This document shows positions 42,691 to 52,061 of a DNA stretch of 64,000 bases, one piece after another. Every line of letters begins with the position of its first letter. Within the stretch, counting starts at the first letter, position 1. Source of the stretch: Hymenobacter sp. GOD-10R (GTDB lineage: Bacteria; Bacteroidota; Bacteroidia; Cytophagales; Hymenobacteraceae); NCBI RefSeq assembly GCF_035609205.1, contig NZ_CP141184.1, positions 1,426,001-1,490,000 of the forward strand, read 5' to 3'. The notes beneath the pieces are model-generated. The model made no database searches. It saw only the letters and a list, made by a program, of their open reading frames with translations, and was not told the origin of the DNA. The translations under genes were made by a program, and so were the position numbers.

Positions 42691-43776
42691 ATGAATGTCG
42701 TAGTTCCAGCTTTTGTAAGACGGTTCCGGTTGATGGGACTACTTACCGTTGTCGCAGTTTACTTACTAATTTTAGTGGGTGGAGTAGTACGTAGCACTGG
42801 CTCTGGAATGGGTTGTCCTGATTGGCCAAAATGCTTCGGAATGTGGGTTCCACCAACTGACGTACACCAACTACCAAGTGATTACAAGGAGATATATACT
42901 TCACAGCGTGTTGCGAAGAACAAGAAGCTAGCTTTGTTGCTAGAGCGCTTGGGTTTCAAGCAAGTTGCCGGAAATATCTTCGCTCATCCTACTCAGTATA
43001 TTGAGACGGATTTTAACGCTACCAAAACATGGATTGAATACGTCAACCGGTTGCTAGGGGCGTTGATAGGGATTTTTGTATTTCTTACGGTTGTTTTCTC
43101 AGCGTCCTACTGGAAGAAAGATCGTACTGTCTTTTGGCTAGCTTTCTGGTCTTGGATTTTGACTGGTGTCCAAGGATGGTTAGGATCGTTAGTTGTGTCA
43201 ACGAACCTGCTCCCTATCATGGTAACTATCCATATGGGCTTAGCTTTGGTGATAGTGGCAATGCTCATCTACGCTGTAGATCGTTCACAAAAGGGGTTTA
43301 GGGAAGTAGTTGCAGTAGCTGCATCACCGAGTTTGATTTTCTGGTTATGGCTAGCTATTTTCCTTACGTTCGTTCAAATAATAATTGGAACACAAGTGAG
43401 AGAGCAGGTGGATTCAGTTGCATTCACCGTAGGATATAGCAACCGGGAGAGATGGATTGAACAGTTGGGTTCTATATTCTACTTCCATCGGACTTTCTCT
43501 ATTCTGCTATTGGTGGTGAACGTGTATGTCGTATATCGGCTACTACAGCTTCGGTCAAAGCAATTACAGCGTTTAGCTGTTGGTATATTAGCTTTGGTGG
43601 GCACAGAGATAATGGCTGGTGTAACTTTAGCTTCGTTCGCAGTGCCTGCTACAGTGCAGCCTATCCACCTGACAATTGCTACAGTGTTGTTTGGTATTCA
43701 GTTTCTAACCGCTGTATTACAGCGACGCGCGACGAAAGTGATACCACAAGCCACTTATCCGAGGGTTGTTGCGTAA
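42691..43776 (+). CDS. ctaA: Heme A synthase CtaA (COX15)
   Basis: 361 residues, about eight helices. It oxidises the methyl group of heme O to the formyl group of heme A, the cofactor of the oxidase encoded next to it. Family markers are GGVVRSTGSGMGCPDWPKCFG near the N-terminus (given in part) with the paired periplasmic cysteines, the extended loop with IETDFNATKTWIEYVNRL, and helix-embedded histidines (VTIHMGLALV, FHRTFSILLL, PIHLTIATVL). ctaB follows after 49 bases. Confidence 0.95.
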   Translation: MNVVVPAFVRRFRLMGLLTVVAVYLLILVGGVVRSTGSGMGCPDWPKCFGMWVPPTDVHQLPSDYKEIYTSQRVAKNKKLALLLERLGFKQVAGNIFAHPTQYIETDFNATKTWIEYVNRLLGALIGIFVFLTVVFSASYWKKDRTVFWLAFWSWILTGVQGWLGSLVVSTNLLPIMVTIHMGLALVIVAMLIYAVDRSQKGFREVVAVAASPSLIFWLWLAIFLTFVQIIIGTQVREQVDSVAFTVGYSNRERWIEQLGSIFYFHRTFSILLLVVNVYVVYRLLQLRSKQLQRLAVGILALVGTEIMAGVTLASFAVPATVQPIHLTIATVLFGIQFLTAVLQRRATKVIPQATYPRVVA

Positions 43777-43825
43777 ATTTGCACCCCTATTTACCCTCTA
43801 ACTCGAGGGTTTTGCAACTTAATTG

Positions 43826-44677
43826 ATGACAAAAGCCAAGGCTTATTTTCAGCTACTGAAGTTTCGGCTAGCTCTAACGGTAGCATTTTCTAGTGCTATT
43901 GGCTATTTACTAGGGGCGAAGGAGTTGAATTGGGGGTTAGCATTGCTAGTACTGCTCGGCGGTTTGGCCGTAACAGGTTCGGCTAATACTATTAACCAGA
44001 TACATGAGGTAGACCTGGATAAGTTGATGAAGCGCACGGCTAAACGCCCTTTGCCCAAAGGTGTGCTAAGCTTGACTGAAGCCTGGGTATTTGCCATTGT
44101 AGTAGGCTGCTTCGGCCTTTTCATCTTAGGCTACTTCTTCAATCCACTTACTGCTGCTCTCTCGTTATTGTCTTTAATTCTATATGGCTTCATTTATACG
44201 CCATTAAAGACAATCTCTCCGGTATGTGTTGCTGTGGGAGCTATACCCGGCGGCATGCCTCCTTTGCTAGGTTGGGTAGCCGCCACGGGTGTTCTCGGAG
44301 TAGAGGCTTGGGTACTTTTTGGGATTCAATTTATGTGGCAATTTCCGCACTTTTGGGCTATTGCTTGGGTTTTAGATGAAGACTATAAGAAAGCAGGCTT
44401 TAAAATGCTGCCAACACCAGGCGGCAAAGATTTACGGACAGCGTTTCAGATAATGACCTACACGCTGCTTTTGATTCCTTTGAGTCTGCTACCCTTAGAG
44501 CTAGGTATGACAGGAAAAACTTCGGCGCTTATTGCGGTTGTATGCGGCGTTCTTTTTCTGACACAGACCTTTTACTTGATGCGGACCTGCTCTAAAAAGG
44601 CAGCAATGAACATCATGTTTGGTTCATTCCTTTACCTTCCAATTGTTCAGATTGCGCTGGTATTCGATAAATTGTAA
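43826..44677 (+). CDS. ctaB: Heme O synthase (protoheme IX farnesyltransferase) CtaB
   Basis: 283 residues from the ATG at 43826 (a TTG just upstream is not used). A UbiA-family prenyltransferase with about eight or nine helices. The two polyprenyl-diphosphate-binding motifs are present: NQIHEVDLDKLMKRTAKRPLP (given in part, the Asp-rich N/DxxxD type) and WVLDEDYKKAGFKMLP. It adds a farnesyl group to heme B to make heme O, which CtaA converts to heme A. Placement between ctaA and the oxidase subunit III genes fits. Confidence 0.95.
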   Translation: MTKAKAYFQLLKFRLALTVAFSSAIGYLLGAKELNWGLALLVLLGGLAVTGSANTINQIHEVDLDKLMKRTAKRPLPKGVLSLTEAWVFAIVVGCFGLFILGYFFNPLTAALSLLSLILYGFIYTPLKTISPVCVAVGAIPGGMPPLLGWVAATGVLGVEAWVLFGIQFMWQFPHFWAIAWVLDEDYKKAGFKMLPTPGGKDLRTAFQIMTYTLLLIPLSLLPLELGMTGKTSALIAVVCGVLFLTQTFYLMRTCSKKAAMNIMFGSFLYLPIVQIALVFDKL

Positions 44678-44691
44678 CAACACGTTGCTTT

Positions 44692-45279
44692 ATGTATCCT
44701 TCTGAAACACTTACCGACAAAGAACCAGGTACAGGCGTGCATCCTCTGCGCATGCTGTTAATCCTGATCATTGTAAGCATCATCATGATGTTTGCTGCAT
44801 TTACCAGTGGTTATATTGTGCGTCGCGAAGAGGGCAACTGGCTTGAATTTGATTTGCCTAGCGGCCTCTTGGTTAATACCTTGGTAATAGCTCTAAGCTC
44901 TGTTACCATGCAATGGGCTTGGTTTTCTGCACGAAAAGATAATGTGCGTCAAGTACAAATTGGCATGCTAAGCACGTTTGCCTTGGGCGTGTTTTTTCTG
45001 CTAGGGCAGTGGAATGTGTGGGGAGACTTAGTAGCCCACAAAGTGTATTTTGGAGGTACGGATTCAAATCCTTCAGGATCCTTCACATATGTGCTAATGG
45101 GTGTCCATGCCTTCCATTTGGTTACTGGGCTTGTCTTTCTCTTGATAACCCTTGGACGTAGCTTACAGTACAAAGTACATTCGCGGCAGATGCTGACGAT
45201 ATCCAACTGCACAATCTACTGGCACTTCTTAGGTGGGCTTTGGTTGTACTTGTATTTGTTCCTACTTTTGAACCACTGA
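44692..45279 (+). CDS. Cytochrome c oxidase subunit III-family protein (first of two)
   Basis: 195 residues, five predicted helices. The signature of heme-copper oxidase subunit III is visible: MGVHAFHLVTGLVFLLI and the terminal YWHFLGGLWLYLYLFLLL. It lies 14 bases after ctaB and 21 bases before a second subunit III-like gene. The shorter first copy and longer second copy are commonly found together in Bacteroidota oxidase operons (family knowledge). Both may be present in one complex, or one may act in assembly; the sequence does not decide. Confidence 0.9.
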   Translation: MYPSETLTDKEPGTGVHPLRMLLILIIVSIIMMFAAFTSGYIVRREEGNWLEFDLPSGLLVNTLVIALSSVTMQWAWFSARKDNVRQVQIGMLSTFALGVFFLLGQWNVWGDLVAHKVYFGGTDSNPSGSFTYVLMGVHAFHLVTGLVFLLITLGRSLQYKVHSRQMLTISNCTIYWHFLGGLWLYLYLFLLLNH

Positions 45280-45300
45280 TTTCGTATTTACCCGCACGCT

Positions 45301-46074
45301 ATGTCTACCACTTCCTCGACGCAGACTCTATCTCCGTCCGCCACTCTTGAAAAGCCGCGTACCGGTACTTGGGATGGGGGCAACGAACCATTCAAAGCAA
45401 GCTATGGCAAGCTGATGATGTGGTTCTTTCTGCTGTCCGATGCTTTCACGTTCGCAGCTTTCCTGACCGCTTATGGTTTGATACGCCACCGGCACCTAGC
45501 TTATGTCGGTAACGCGAAAGAATTCGTTTTCTCTACAGCTTATTGGCCCATTCCGGAAAAAGTATTTAACGCTTTTCCAGGCTTTCATGGTGTAGATCTG
45601 CCGTTGGCCTTCGTGGCTTTGATGACGATGATTCTCATCTTCAGCTCAGTAACCATGGTATTAGCTGTGGAAGCTGGCCAGCGAATGGATAAGGCTGATG
45701 TTCAGAAGTGGCTGTTATGGACTATTTTGTTTGGCGCTACCTTCGTAAGCTGCCAAGCACTGGAATGGTCTCACTTTATTGAAGGTACTGAGGCTGGGAC
45801 TAAAATGGCTGATGGTTCCATTTTCCATGGTGCGAACCTAGCTATGAACCAATATGGTCCGCCCTTGTTCGGTGACCTGTTTTTCTTCATTACTGGTTTC
45901 CACGGTACACACGTGTTCAGCGGTTTGTGCTTGCTAACGTGGTCTTTCATTGCGACCACTAACGGTACATTTGAAAAGCGTGGGCACTACGAAATGGTTG
46001 AAAAGATTGGCTTGTACTGGCACTTTGTAGACCTCGTTTGGGTATTCGTATTTACCTTCTTCTACTTGGTTTAA
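45301..46074 (+). CDS. coxC: Cytochrome c oxidase subunit III
   Basis: 257 residues, five helices after a polar N-terminus of about 30 residues. Typical subunit III segments are FFLLSDAFTFAAFLTAY, FFFITGFHGTHVFSGLCLL and the terminal YWHFVDLVWVFVFTFFYLV. Compared with the first subunit III-like protein it has an extra loop (residues about 60-100 with FPGFHGVDLPLA). Subunit III stabilises proton uptake by subunit I. The gene is part of the ctaA operon. Confidence 0.93.
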   Translation: MSTTSSTQTLSPSATLEKPRTGTWDGGNEPFKASYGKLMMWFFLLSDAFTFAAFLTAYGLIRHRHLAYVGNAKEFVFSTAYWPIPEKVFNAFPGFHGVDLPLAFVALMTMILIFSSVTMVLAVEAGQRMDKADVQKWLLWTILFGATFVSCQALEWSHFIEGTEAGTKMADGSIFHGANLAMNQYGPPLFGDLFFFITGFHGTHVFSGLCLLTWSFIATTNGTFEKRGHYEMVEKIGLYWHFVDLVWVFVFTFFYLV

Positions 46075-46143
46075 AGGGTTCTTCAAGCAGAACAACTCAG
46101 TTGAGCTAACGCTCAAGATTGAACATTGTAAACTTAGAATTTC

Positions 46144-46485
46144 ATGGCTCACCACGCAGCAAATAGTCCGGTTCAAGTTGGCGAGATTCCTAAGCCTAAT
46201 ACTGGCTGGATCTGGAAAACCTTCTTTATCCTAGTAGGTATTACCGCTGTTGAGTTCCTTTTGGCTTTCACAATGCCAGCTGGAACATTCCGTAACAGCA
46301 TCTTCATCGTGATGACCATTCTAAAAGCCTTCTTCATCGTGGCAGAGTTCATGCACTTGAAGCATGAGACCAAAGCACTAATCTGGACTATCCTGGTTCC
46401 AATGGCATTGTTGGTGTGGCTACTGGTCGCTTTGGTATCAGAAGGATCTTCTATTGGGGAATCTGTCTTCAACGCTTTTAAATAA
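46144..46485 (+). CDS. Cytochrome c oxidase subunit IV family protein
   Basis: 113 residues, three helices (about 22-40, 52-70, 80-100). The MHLKHETK motif after the second helix is typical of small bacterial subunit IV proteins of heme-copper oxidases. Its role is structural or in assembly. It lies 69 bases after coxC and 3 bases before the Sco gene, so it is cotranscribed with both. Confidence 0.9.
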   Translation: MAHHAANSPVQVGEIPKPNTGWIWKTFFILVGITAVEFLLAFTMPAGTFRNSIFIVMTILKAFFIVAEFMHLKHETKALIWTILVPMALLVWLLVALVSEGSSIGESVFNAFK

Positions 46486-46488
46486 AGA

Positions 46489-47166
46489 ATGAGGCCCAAG
46501 CAAACTCTATTTTTGGGCCTCCTCTTATTAGTGCCAGTACTAGGTTTTTTATTCCTAGCTACGTTTGGGACAAACCGTTACGCGCTGCCAACTTATCTTC
46601 CTAACCATGTTGACTCAATACTGGTAAAGGGAAAGTGGCAGCGCGATACTGTTTATCACCAATTAGGTGATTTTCATCTTGTCTCACAATCTGGCAGGGT
46701 CGTTAGCCAGAAGGACTTAACGGGTAATGTATATGTGGCTAGTTTCTTCTATACCACTTGTGTAGGAGCATGCCCACAAATAAGCAGTCAGTTAACGCGA
46801 GTGCAAGAGCAGTTCCGGCGCGAACCAAGAGTAAAGCTCGTTTCCTACAGTGTCGATGCTGAACATGATTCGGTAGCAGCATTAGCCAATTATGCTGAGC
46901 GTTACGGAGCAATTGCCGGGAAATGGTTTTTTCTCACGGGCGACAAACCACAAGTATATAAGCTAATTACGCAGGATTACCGTCTGCCCGAACCAACTGG
47001 TGTAGCTCCTGGTTTAGAACATAGCCAGCAGTTGTTTCTAGTGGATCGTGATAAGCGGATACGAGGAATCTACGATGGCACGAAACAGAAGGAAGTAGAT
47101 CGTCTTATCACTGAAATAGGCGTCTTATTGTATACCTATGACCACGACGACACAGCCCGCCATTGA
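46489..47166 (+). CDS. SCO1/SenC-family copper chaperone for the CuA site
   Basis: 225 residues with an N-terminal membrane anchor (about 7-24) and a thioredoxin-like domain. The copper ligands are CVGAC (Cys91, Cys95) and the distal His in GLEHSQQLFLVD. Sco proteins deliver copper to, or reduce the cysteines of, the CuA site of subunit II. The ATG directly follows the subunit IV stop. The last 29 bases overlap the start of the DUF420 gene in another frame, so the two are probably translated together. Confidence 0.94.
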   Translation: MRPKQTLFLGLLLLVPVLGFLFLATFGTNRYALPTYLPNHVDSILVKGKWQRDTVYHQLGDFHLVSQSGRVVSQKDLTGNVYVASFFYTTCVGACPQISSQLTRVQEQFRREPRVKLVSYSVDAEHDSVAALANYAERYGAIAGKWFFLTGDKPQVYKLITQDYRLPEPTGVAPGLEHSQQLFLVDRDKRIRGIYDGTKQKEVDRLITEIGVLLYTYDHDDTARH

Positions 47167-47695
47167 ACCAGGCAGCTACACGAAATACAAGATCATCTTA
47201 GGTGCATTAGCGGCTATTGTGCCACTTCTGGTAGCTGTTCTCTACTATTTCCCCGAAACTTTTCGCATACCAGGTGCGCAGGTAAAGTTCTTACCAGCAT
47301 TGAATGCTCTACTCAATTCACTGACGGCTATTTGTCTCATAGTTGGATATTACTTCATCCGGAATAAGCAGGTAGTGCAGCATCGATTGATGATGAGCAG
47401 TGCTTTCTTATTAGGCGCGCTATTTTTGGTCTCTTATGTTATCTACCACTCGCAAGTAGCTTCCACGCATTTTGGAGGGGTAGGAGCAGTGCGGTACATC
47501 TACTTTTTTCTGCTGCTCACGCATATTTCATTGGCTGTCGTGACAGTGGGCTTGGTGTTGTTTACTCTATATTTTGCGTTGACGCAACAATTCGGCAAGC
47601 ATCGCAAAATTGCTCGTTGGACCTTTCCTGTATGGTTATATGTATCCGTTACAGGGGTCATCGTTTATTTCATGATTTCTCCGTACTACACCTAG
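47138..47695 (+). CDS. DUF420-family membrane protein
   Basis: 185 residues, about five helices. The segment RNKQVVQHRLMMSSAFLLGALFL (given here in part as RLMMSSAFLL) and the C-terminal KIARWTFPVWLYVSVTGVIVYFM are typical of DUF420, whose members usually sit beside Sco and oxidase genes and have a CtaM-like assembly role in some Firmicutes (by family, not shown here). The start overlaps the Sco stop by 29 bases; the next ATG is far inside the first helix, so the overlap is probably real. Confidence 0.9.
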   Translation: MTTTTQPAIEPGSYTKYKIILGALAAIVPLLVAVLYYFPETFRIPGAQVKFLPALNALLNSLTAICLIVGYYFIRNKQVVQHRLMMSSAFLLGALFLVSYVIYHSQVASTHFGGVGAVRYIYFFLLLTHISLAVVTVGLVLFTLYFALTQQFGKHRKIARWTFPVWLYVSVTGVIVYFMISPYYT

Positions 47696-47740
47696 GTGAA
47701 GCACGTAATCAAAAGACACTACTTAGAAGCTGAAAACCAC

Positions 47741-47986
47741 ATGAAAAAGTCATTCTTTGCTGGATTAGTAGTAATGCTGCTAGGTTCTTTGTTGAGCCTA
47801 ATGCCAATCACAACTTACGCGCAATGTTCTTTGTGTAGCAGCCAAGTAGAGTCGGCGCGCACGGAAAAAGATGCTCAGGATTTCTCTGGTCTTAATACAG
47901 GGATTTTGTACCTGATGACTATTCCATATTTATTAGTTGGGGCTGTTGGTTTCTTCTGGTACAGGTATTCGCATCAGCGTAAGTAA
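47741..47986 (+). CDS. Small secreted or membrane protein with CSLC motif, end of the oxidase operon
   Basis: 81 residues from the ATG at 47741. A GTG at 47696 would add 15 polar residues before the signal and is less likely. A signal-like hydrophobic segment (about 5-24) ends in TYAQ, followed by CSLCSSQVESARTEKDAQ and a second hydrophobic segment (about 52-70) with a basic tail. The paired cysteines (CSLC, residues 28-31) just after the predicted cleavage site would face the periplasm. I do not know a characterised family. Its place behind Sco and DUF420 suggests a part in CuA or heme assembly (inference). Confidence 0.72.
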   Translation: MKKSFFAGLVVMLLGSLLSLMPITTYAQCSLCSSQVESARTEKDAQDFSGLNTGILYLMTIPYLLVGAVGFFWYRYSHQRK

Positions 47987-48060
47987 TTGGTATACTTAAG
48001 CTTTTCTATATACTTGTCTCGGTTATCAGTCTAACAACTGCTTCCAACATGAGCACTAGG

Positions 48061-48085
48061 AAATGCCGCCAAATGGCGGCATTTT
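48061..48085 (+). terminator. Intrinsic terminator of the oxidase operon
   Basis: AAATGCCGCC, loop AAAT, GGCGGCATTTTT: a perfect 10-bp stem with a T run, 75 bases after the 81-aa gene. Confidence 0.9.
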
Positions 48086-48145
48086 TGTTGTTGCTCGTTT
48101 TGTAACAAGCAACGTTGCCTCTATCATTAACTTATTTTAGCTCGG

Positions 48146-51100
48146 TTGATATACTCACGCTCTTCTCCCTTAGTGTTGTTATTAGTTGCGGCGTTCTGTT
48201 TCCTAGGAGCGTATTTAAGCAATCATTACGGGCAAGGAACGGGTGTGTTACTTCGCACAGATGCTGCCCGGCTTCAGACATTAGTCACAGAAGCTGAACT
48301 TACTGCTGACCGTGATGCTAATGAGGTAGCTGACCACTTGCAAAAAGGGAAGCTGGATTTTAGCTGGTTTGTCGGTCGTACAACGTACCACTGTTTTGTA
48401 TTCCGTGGCGAGCGGTTGTTGTATTGGTCAGACCATACTACTAAGCCTGAGCCCGAAATTGCTAATCAGAACTTTCGTGAGAAGCTAATCGATACTAGGT
48501 TTGGCCATTTTCTAGCCTTGCGTCGGGTCGTAGGTGCGTACACTATCCTGACCTACGTGCCTTTGGAGCGGCACTACGGTATCAGTAACCGGTACTTACG
48601 TGAAGGTGCCGAGCGGGCGCTGTTTCGTGGGCTAAACGTTCAACTAGTCTCTAACACCAGCAAGAGGAATTTGCCACGCTTGTATTCTTCCACAGGCGCT
48701 TACTTATTCTCCTTAGAAAGCTTACAGCCTAATCCAGTTACAGGCAAGTACCTACCATTAGCTTTGCTTCTGCTTGGGTTCGGCTTGTACTTGAATGGTT
48801 GGGTGCGGCTCTCCCAACAGCAGTTCATTCAGGGACGAACATTGTTGGGTGCTGTAACGGTAGTGTTACCATTGGCTGCATTTAGAGCTGCTTTGCTTTA
48901 TTTTGGGCTGCCCTTCTCCTTCATTGAAGTCCGCATCTTCGACCCGAAGGTATATGCAGCTTCTTGGTTGTCCCCCTCACTAGGAGACTTGTTAATCAAC
49001 GCGCTGCTTTTTTTGCTGGTAGCTTACTACGCATTTTTCCTTTTTCGACATTACGGCTTAGCCTCTCGGATTCAGCGCATCAACAAAACTGCATCACGAA
49101 TTACGGTAGCGTCTTGCGCCGTCCTGTTATTCTTCGGCTTGCTAGAGTTGTTGTTTGATTTTTACGCTAATAGCTTCAACAACTCACAACTGGTATTGGA
49201 TGTCACGCAAAACATTCAGGTGTCTGGCTTCAAGCTGTTGCTGTGTTTAGCTATTGTACTGCATACTACTGGTTATCTCATAGGCTTTTATCTATTATCC
49301 CAAGTATTCTTGGCGGCAGTCCGGCCAATCACTCGAATGCTGGGTCTGTTTCTATTGGCGGTTTGTGCGCTATGCTTTTTGCCACTCGGGTTAGTGCTAT
49401 CCAAAGTTCATTTTATTCTGATAGGGCTTACGTTGGTGTTCTTCTGGGTAGTACGGTTCACCGGCTTAAAGCGAGTAGGAACGATAGTGCCATACCAGAT
49501 CTATCTTTTTACTTTTTTGATGCTCAGTGTTAGCTCTATTGTGGGCTCATTGGCCCTATACGAGCGTTTCGACCACCAACTCGTATCAAGTAAGAAGAAA
49601 ATAGCAGGTAACTTGCTTGTCGACAATGACTTACTAGGGGAGTATCTGCTAGGGCAACGTACACGCGAAATTGCTACAGATCCGCTGATCAGTTCTATGA
49701 TGGCCAGCATCTTCACGAATCCGGAGTTGGTGCGTCAACGAATTGTCAAGTACTACCTGCGTGACTACTTCGACAAGTACGAGATTATAGTTACGCTGTT
49801 TGATGCCGCTGGTCGACCAATTAGAGGAGAGGAAAATACAGTTACCCTTGCGCAGCTTCGGAAACGGTTACTACGCGCTGCTGATAGTACTGACCAAGAA
49901 AACTTGTATTTGATACGTGGGGCTAATTCATTCAGCACCAGAAGGTATGTGGCGTTCGTACCTGTACGAACACCAGCTGGAGCTACCAGTACTATCCTGT
50001 TAGAACTGTCTTTGAAAAAGCTAACAGCTTATAGTGTAGTACCCGAGTTACTAGTAGATCAAAAGTTCTTTCAGCCAGGCCTAGGTCCTGACTTGAGCTA
50101 TGCCGGTTATGAAAACGGCCATTTGGTGTACAACGAGGGAGATTTCGACTATACCAACCATCTTGACCTTCAGCAACTACGGAATCCTCGCTTGTATGAC
50201 CCCGGACTCTCTATACGTGGTTTTCACCATCTAGCAGTACGTGGCCCGCAGGATCGAACGGTAGTAGTTACGACAGCCACTTACTCCTTTGGTGATTGGT
50301 TGGCGAATTTTTCCTTTCTGTTTCTCCTGCATTCATTCTTTTTCCTGTTCTGCACCGGCTTTTACATGGTTGTAGAAGGGCGCTACATCGATGTGTTTCG
50401 CGCCAATTTCAGCACCAAAATTCAGCTGTTCCTGAACCTAGGTATTGTCGTACCCTTGCTGATTGTAAGTATTGCCACGGCCAGCCAAGTCACCAATTCT
50501 TACAAGCGAGATTTACGCCGCACGTATGAACGGCGCGGCAAGACGGTGCAAGAGAACCTCTTGAAGAATCGAGCATTACTCGCTGATTCTGCTAGTCGTA
50601 CCGCGTTGATCGAGCTAGCGGATAACGTTTCGAACCTCACAGAAACTGACCTCAACCTATACGATGCCCACGGGCAGTTACAAGTCAGCAGCCAGCCGTT
50701 AATTTTTGAATCTGGCGTACTGAGTCAGCTGATGAACCCACAGGCAATAGCGGCCCTAGCAGAACAAGGCCAGCCGCGGGTATTGCTAACAGAACGAGCA
50801 GGTTCCTTGTCGTTCAACTCCTTATATCTGCCTCTACGCGCTACTGCCCAAGCAGGTCACCCTGGTACCGTAATTGGCTATGTCGGTATTCCTTTCTTTG
50901 ATTCGGAAAAAGATCTGGATAACAAGCTCATAGAGCTGATTAGCACCATTCTAAACATCTTCACTGTGATGTTTATCTTGTTCCTAGTGCTCACCTTCTT
51001 AGCCTCTCGTTTACTGACTGAGCCGCTCAAACTACTCACGGAGAAGCTGAAGCAAACGACTCTGACAGGGCAGAATGAAATGCTCGCCTACGAAGCATCA

Positions 51101-51874
51101 GATGAGATTGGCCTGCTAGTTCGCGAATACAACCAGATGCTGTTGAAGTTGGAAGACAGCAAACAAGAGCTAGCAACGCAAGAGAAAGAAGCTGCTTGGC
51201 GTGAGATGGCCCGCCAGGTCGCGCATGAAATCAAGAATCCGCTTACGCCAATGAAGCTTTCTTTGCAGTTCCTGCAAAAAGCCATAGCGGAGCGGAGACC
51301 GAATACGGAGGAGCTGATTAGTAAGATTTCACAGACGCTCATTACGCAAGTGGATGTGCTCAGCGACATTGCAACTTCATTTTCAACGTTCACTAACCTG
51401 CCAGCCATGCGGCCCGAGCGGTTGGATGTAGCGCCTATTTTGCGACGTTGCGTAGGCTTGCACCAAGGCGGTGCAGGTACAGGTGGCATCCAGCTACGGT
51501 TGCCAGCCGATGCTGATGAAGGACGCTACGTGGTTTTCGCTGATGAGAACCTGTTAGTACGTACCTTCAACAACCTGCTTATCAACGCCCTGCAAGCAGT
51601 ACCTGCGGGCCGCAAGCCAGTTATTGAGGCGAGCTTGGAGCGGGTAGAAGCTAGCCGTGTGAAGATCTGTATCAAAGACAACGGTATGGGCATCCCAGAG
51701 GCGGTACGGGATAAAGTATTTGTGCCGAATTTTACAACGAAAGTTTCAGGCTCAGGTATTGGCTTGGCGGTAGCTCGGCGAGGTATTGAAAGTGCGGGAG
51801 GAAGCATCTGGTTTGAGACGCAGGAGGGAGTTGGTACGCTGTTTTATATTGAGCTGCCCCTAGCCCCGGAATAA
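48146..51874 (+). CDS. Large NtrY-like sensor histidine kinase
   Basis: 1242 residues from a TTG at 48146; an in-frame stop at 48128 leaves no ATG choice near the first helix. One N-terminal helix, a sensor loop (about 25-195), a cluster of about eight helices (about 198-475), a second loop (about 475-715), further helices and a third extracytoplasmic loop (about 790-930), then a last helix (about 935-960), HAMP (about 965-1010), a HisKA domain with VAHEIKNPLTPM (His1027) and a HATPase domain with NNLLINALQA, DNGMGIP and GSGIGLAVA. The H-box and the complex N-terminal half resemble NtrY-type kinases. No response regulator gene is next to it. Ligand and partner are unknown. Confidence 0.9.
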   Translation: MIYSRSSPLVLLLVAAFCFLGAYLSNHYGQGTGVLLRTDAARLQTLVTEAELTADRDANEVADHLQKGKLDFSWFVGRTTYHCFVFRGERLLYWSDHTTKPEPEIANQNFREKLIDTRFGHFLALRRVVGAYTILTYVPLERHYGISNRYLREGAERALFRGLNVQLVSNTSKRNLPRLYSSTGAYLFSLESLQPNPVTGKYLPLALLLLGFGLYLNGWVRLSQQQFIQGRTLLGAVTVVLPLAAFRAALLYFGLPFSFIEVRIFDPKVYAASWLSPSLGDLLINALLFLLVAYYAFFLFRHYGLASRIQRINKTASRITVASCAVLLFFGLLELLFDFYANSFNNSQLVLDVTQNIQVSGFKLLLCLAIVLHTTGYLIGFYLLSQVFLAAVRPITRMLGLFLLAVCALCFLPLGLVLSKVHFILIGLTLVFFWVVRFTGLKRVGTIVPYQIYLFTFLMLSVSSIVGSLALYERFDHQLVSSKKKIAGNLLVDNDLLGEYLLGQRTREIATDPLISSMMASIFTNPELVRQRIVKYYLRDYFDKYEIIVTLFDAAGRPIRGEENTVTLAQLRKRLLRAADSTDQENLYLIRGANSFSTRRYVAFVPVRTPAGATSTILLELSLKKLTAYSVVPELLVDQKFFQPGLGPDLSYAGYENGHLVYNEGDFDYTNHLDLQQLRNPRLYDPGLSIRGFHHLAVRGPQDRTVVVTTATYSFGDWLANFSFLFLLHSFFFLFCTGFYMVVEGRYIDVFRANFSTKIQLFLNLGIVVPLLIVSIATASQVTNSYKRDLRRTYERRGKTVQENLLKNRALLADSASRTALIELADNVSNLTETDLNLYDAHGQLQVSSQPLIFESGVLSQLMNPQAIAALAEQGQPRVLLTERAGSLSFNSLYLPLRATAQAGHPGTVIGYVGIPFFDSEKDLDNKLIELISTILNIFTVMFILFLVLTFLASRLLTEPLKLLTEKLKQTTLTGQNEMLAYEASDEIGLLVREYNQMLLKLEDSKQELATQEKEAAWREMARQVAHEIKNPLTPMKLSLQFLQKAIAERRPNTEELISKISQTLITQVDVLSDIATSFSTFTNLPAMRPERLDVAPILRRCVGLHQGGAGTGGIQLRLPADADEGRYVVFADENLLVRTFNNLLINALQAVPAGRKPVIEASLERVEASRVKICIKDNGMGIPEAVRDKVFVPNFTTKVSGSGIGLAVARRGIESAGGSIWFETQEGVGTLFYIELPLAPE

Positions 51875-51928
51875 TAATTGTGAGAAGACAATTAGGTGGT
51901 ATATAGTGGGTTAGCGATAAAATATGTC

Positions 51929-51962
51929 TTGTGGTGAGAACAAGCTGTTAAACCTAGCTTTG
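51929..51962 (+). promoter_or_regulatory. Candidate promoter of the SprA-like gene
   Basis: TTG (51929-51931), 23 bases, TAGCTTTG (51955-51962). The -7 box is an exact TAnnTTTG match; the spacing is long. The leader would be about 90 bases. Confidence 0.45.
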
Positions 51963-52061
51963 TACTACACCAGCCTCTAGAAACGTGTTACGCTGAGGAA
52001 ATAAGCCGAGCGTGGCAACGTTTACTAGCAACTTCGTCAACATCTATTTCTGCAGCATTTG

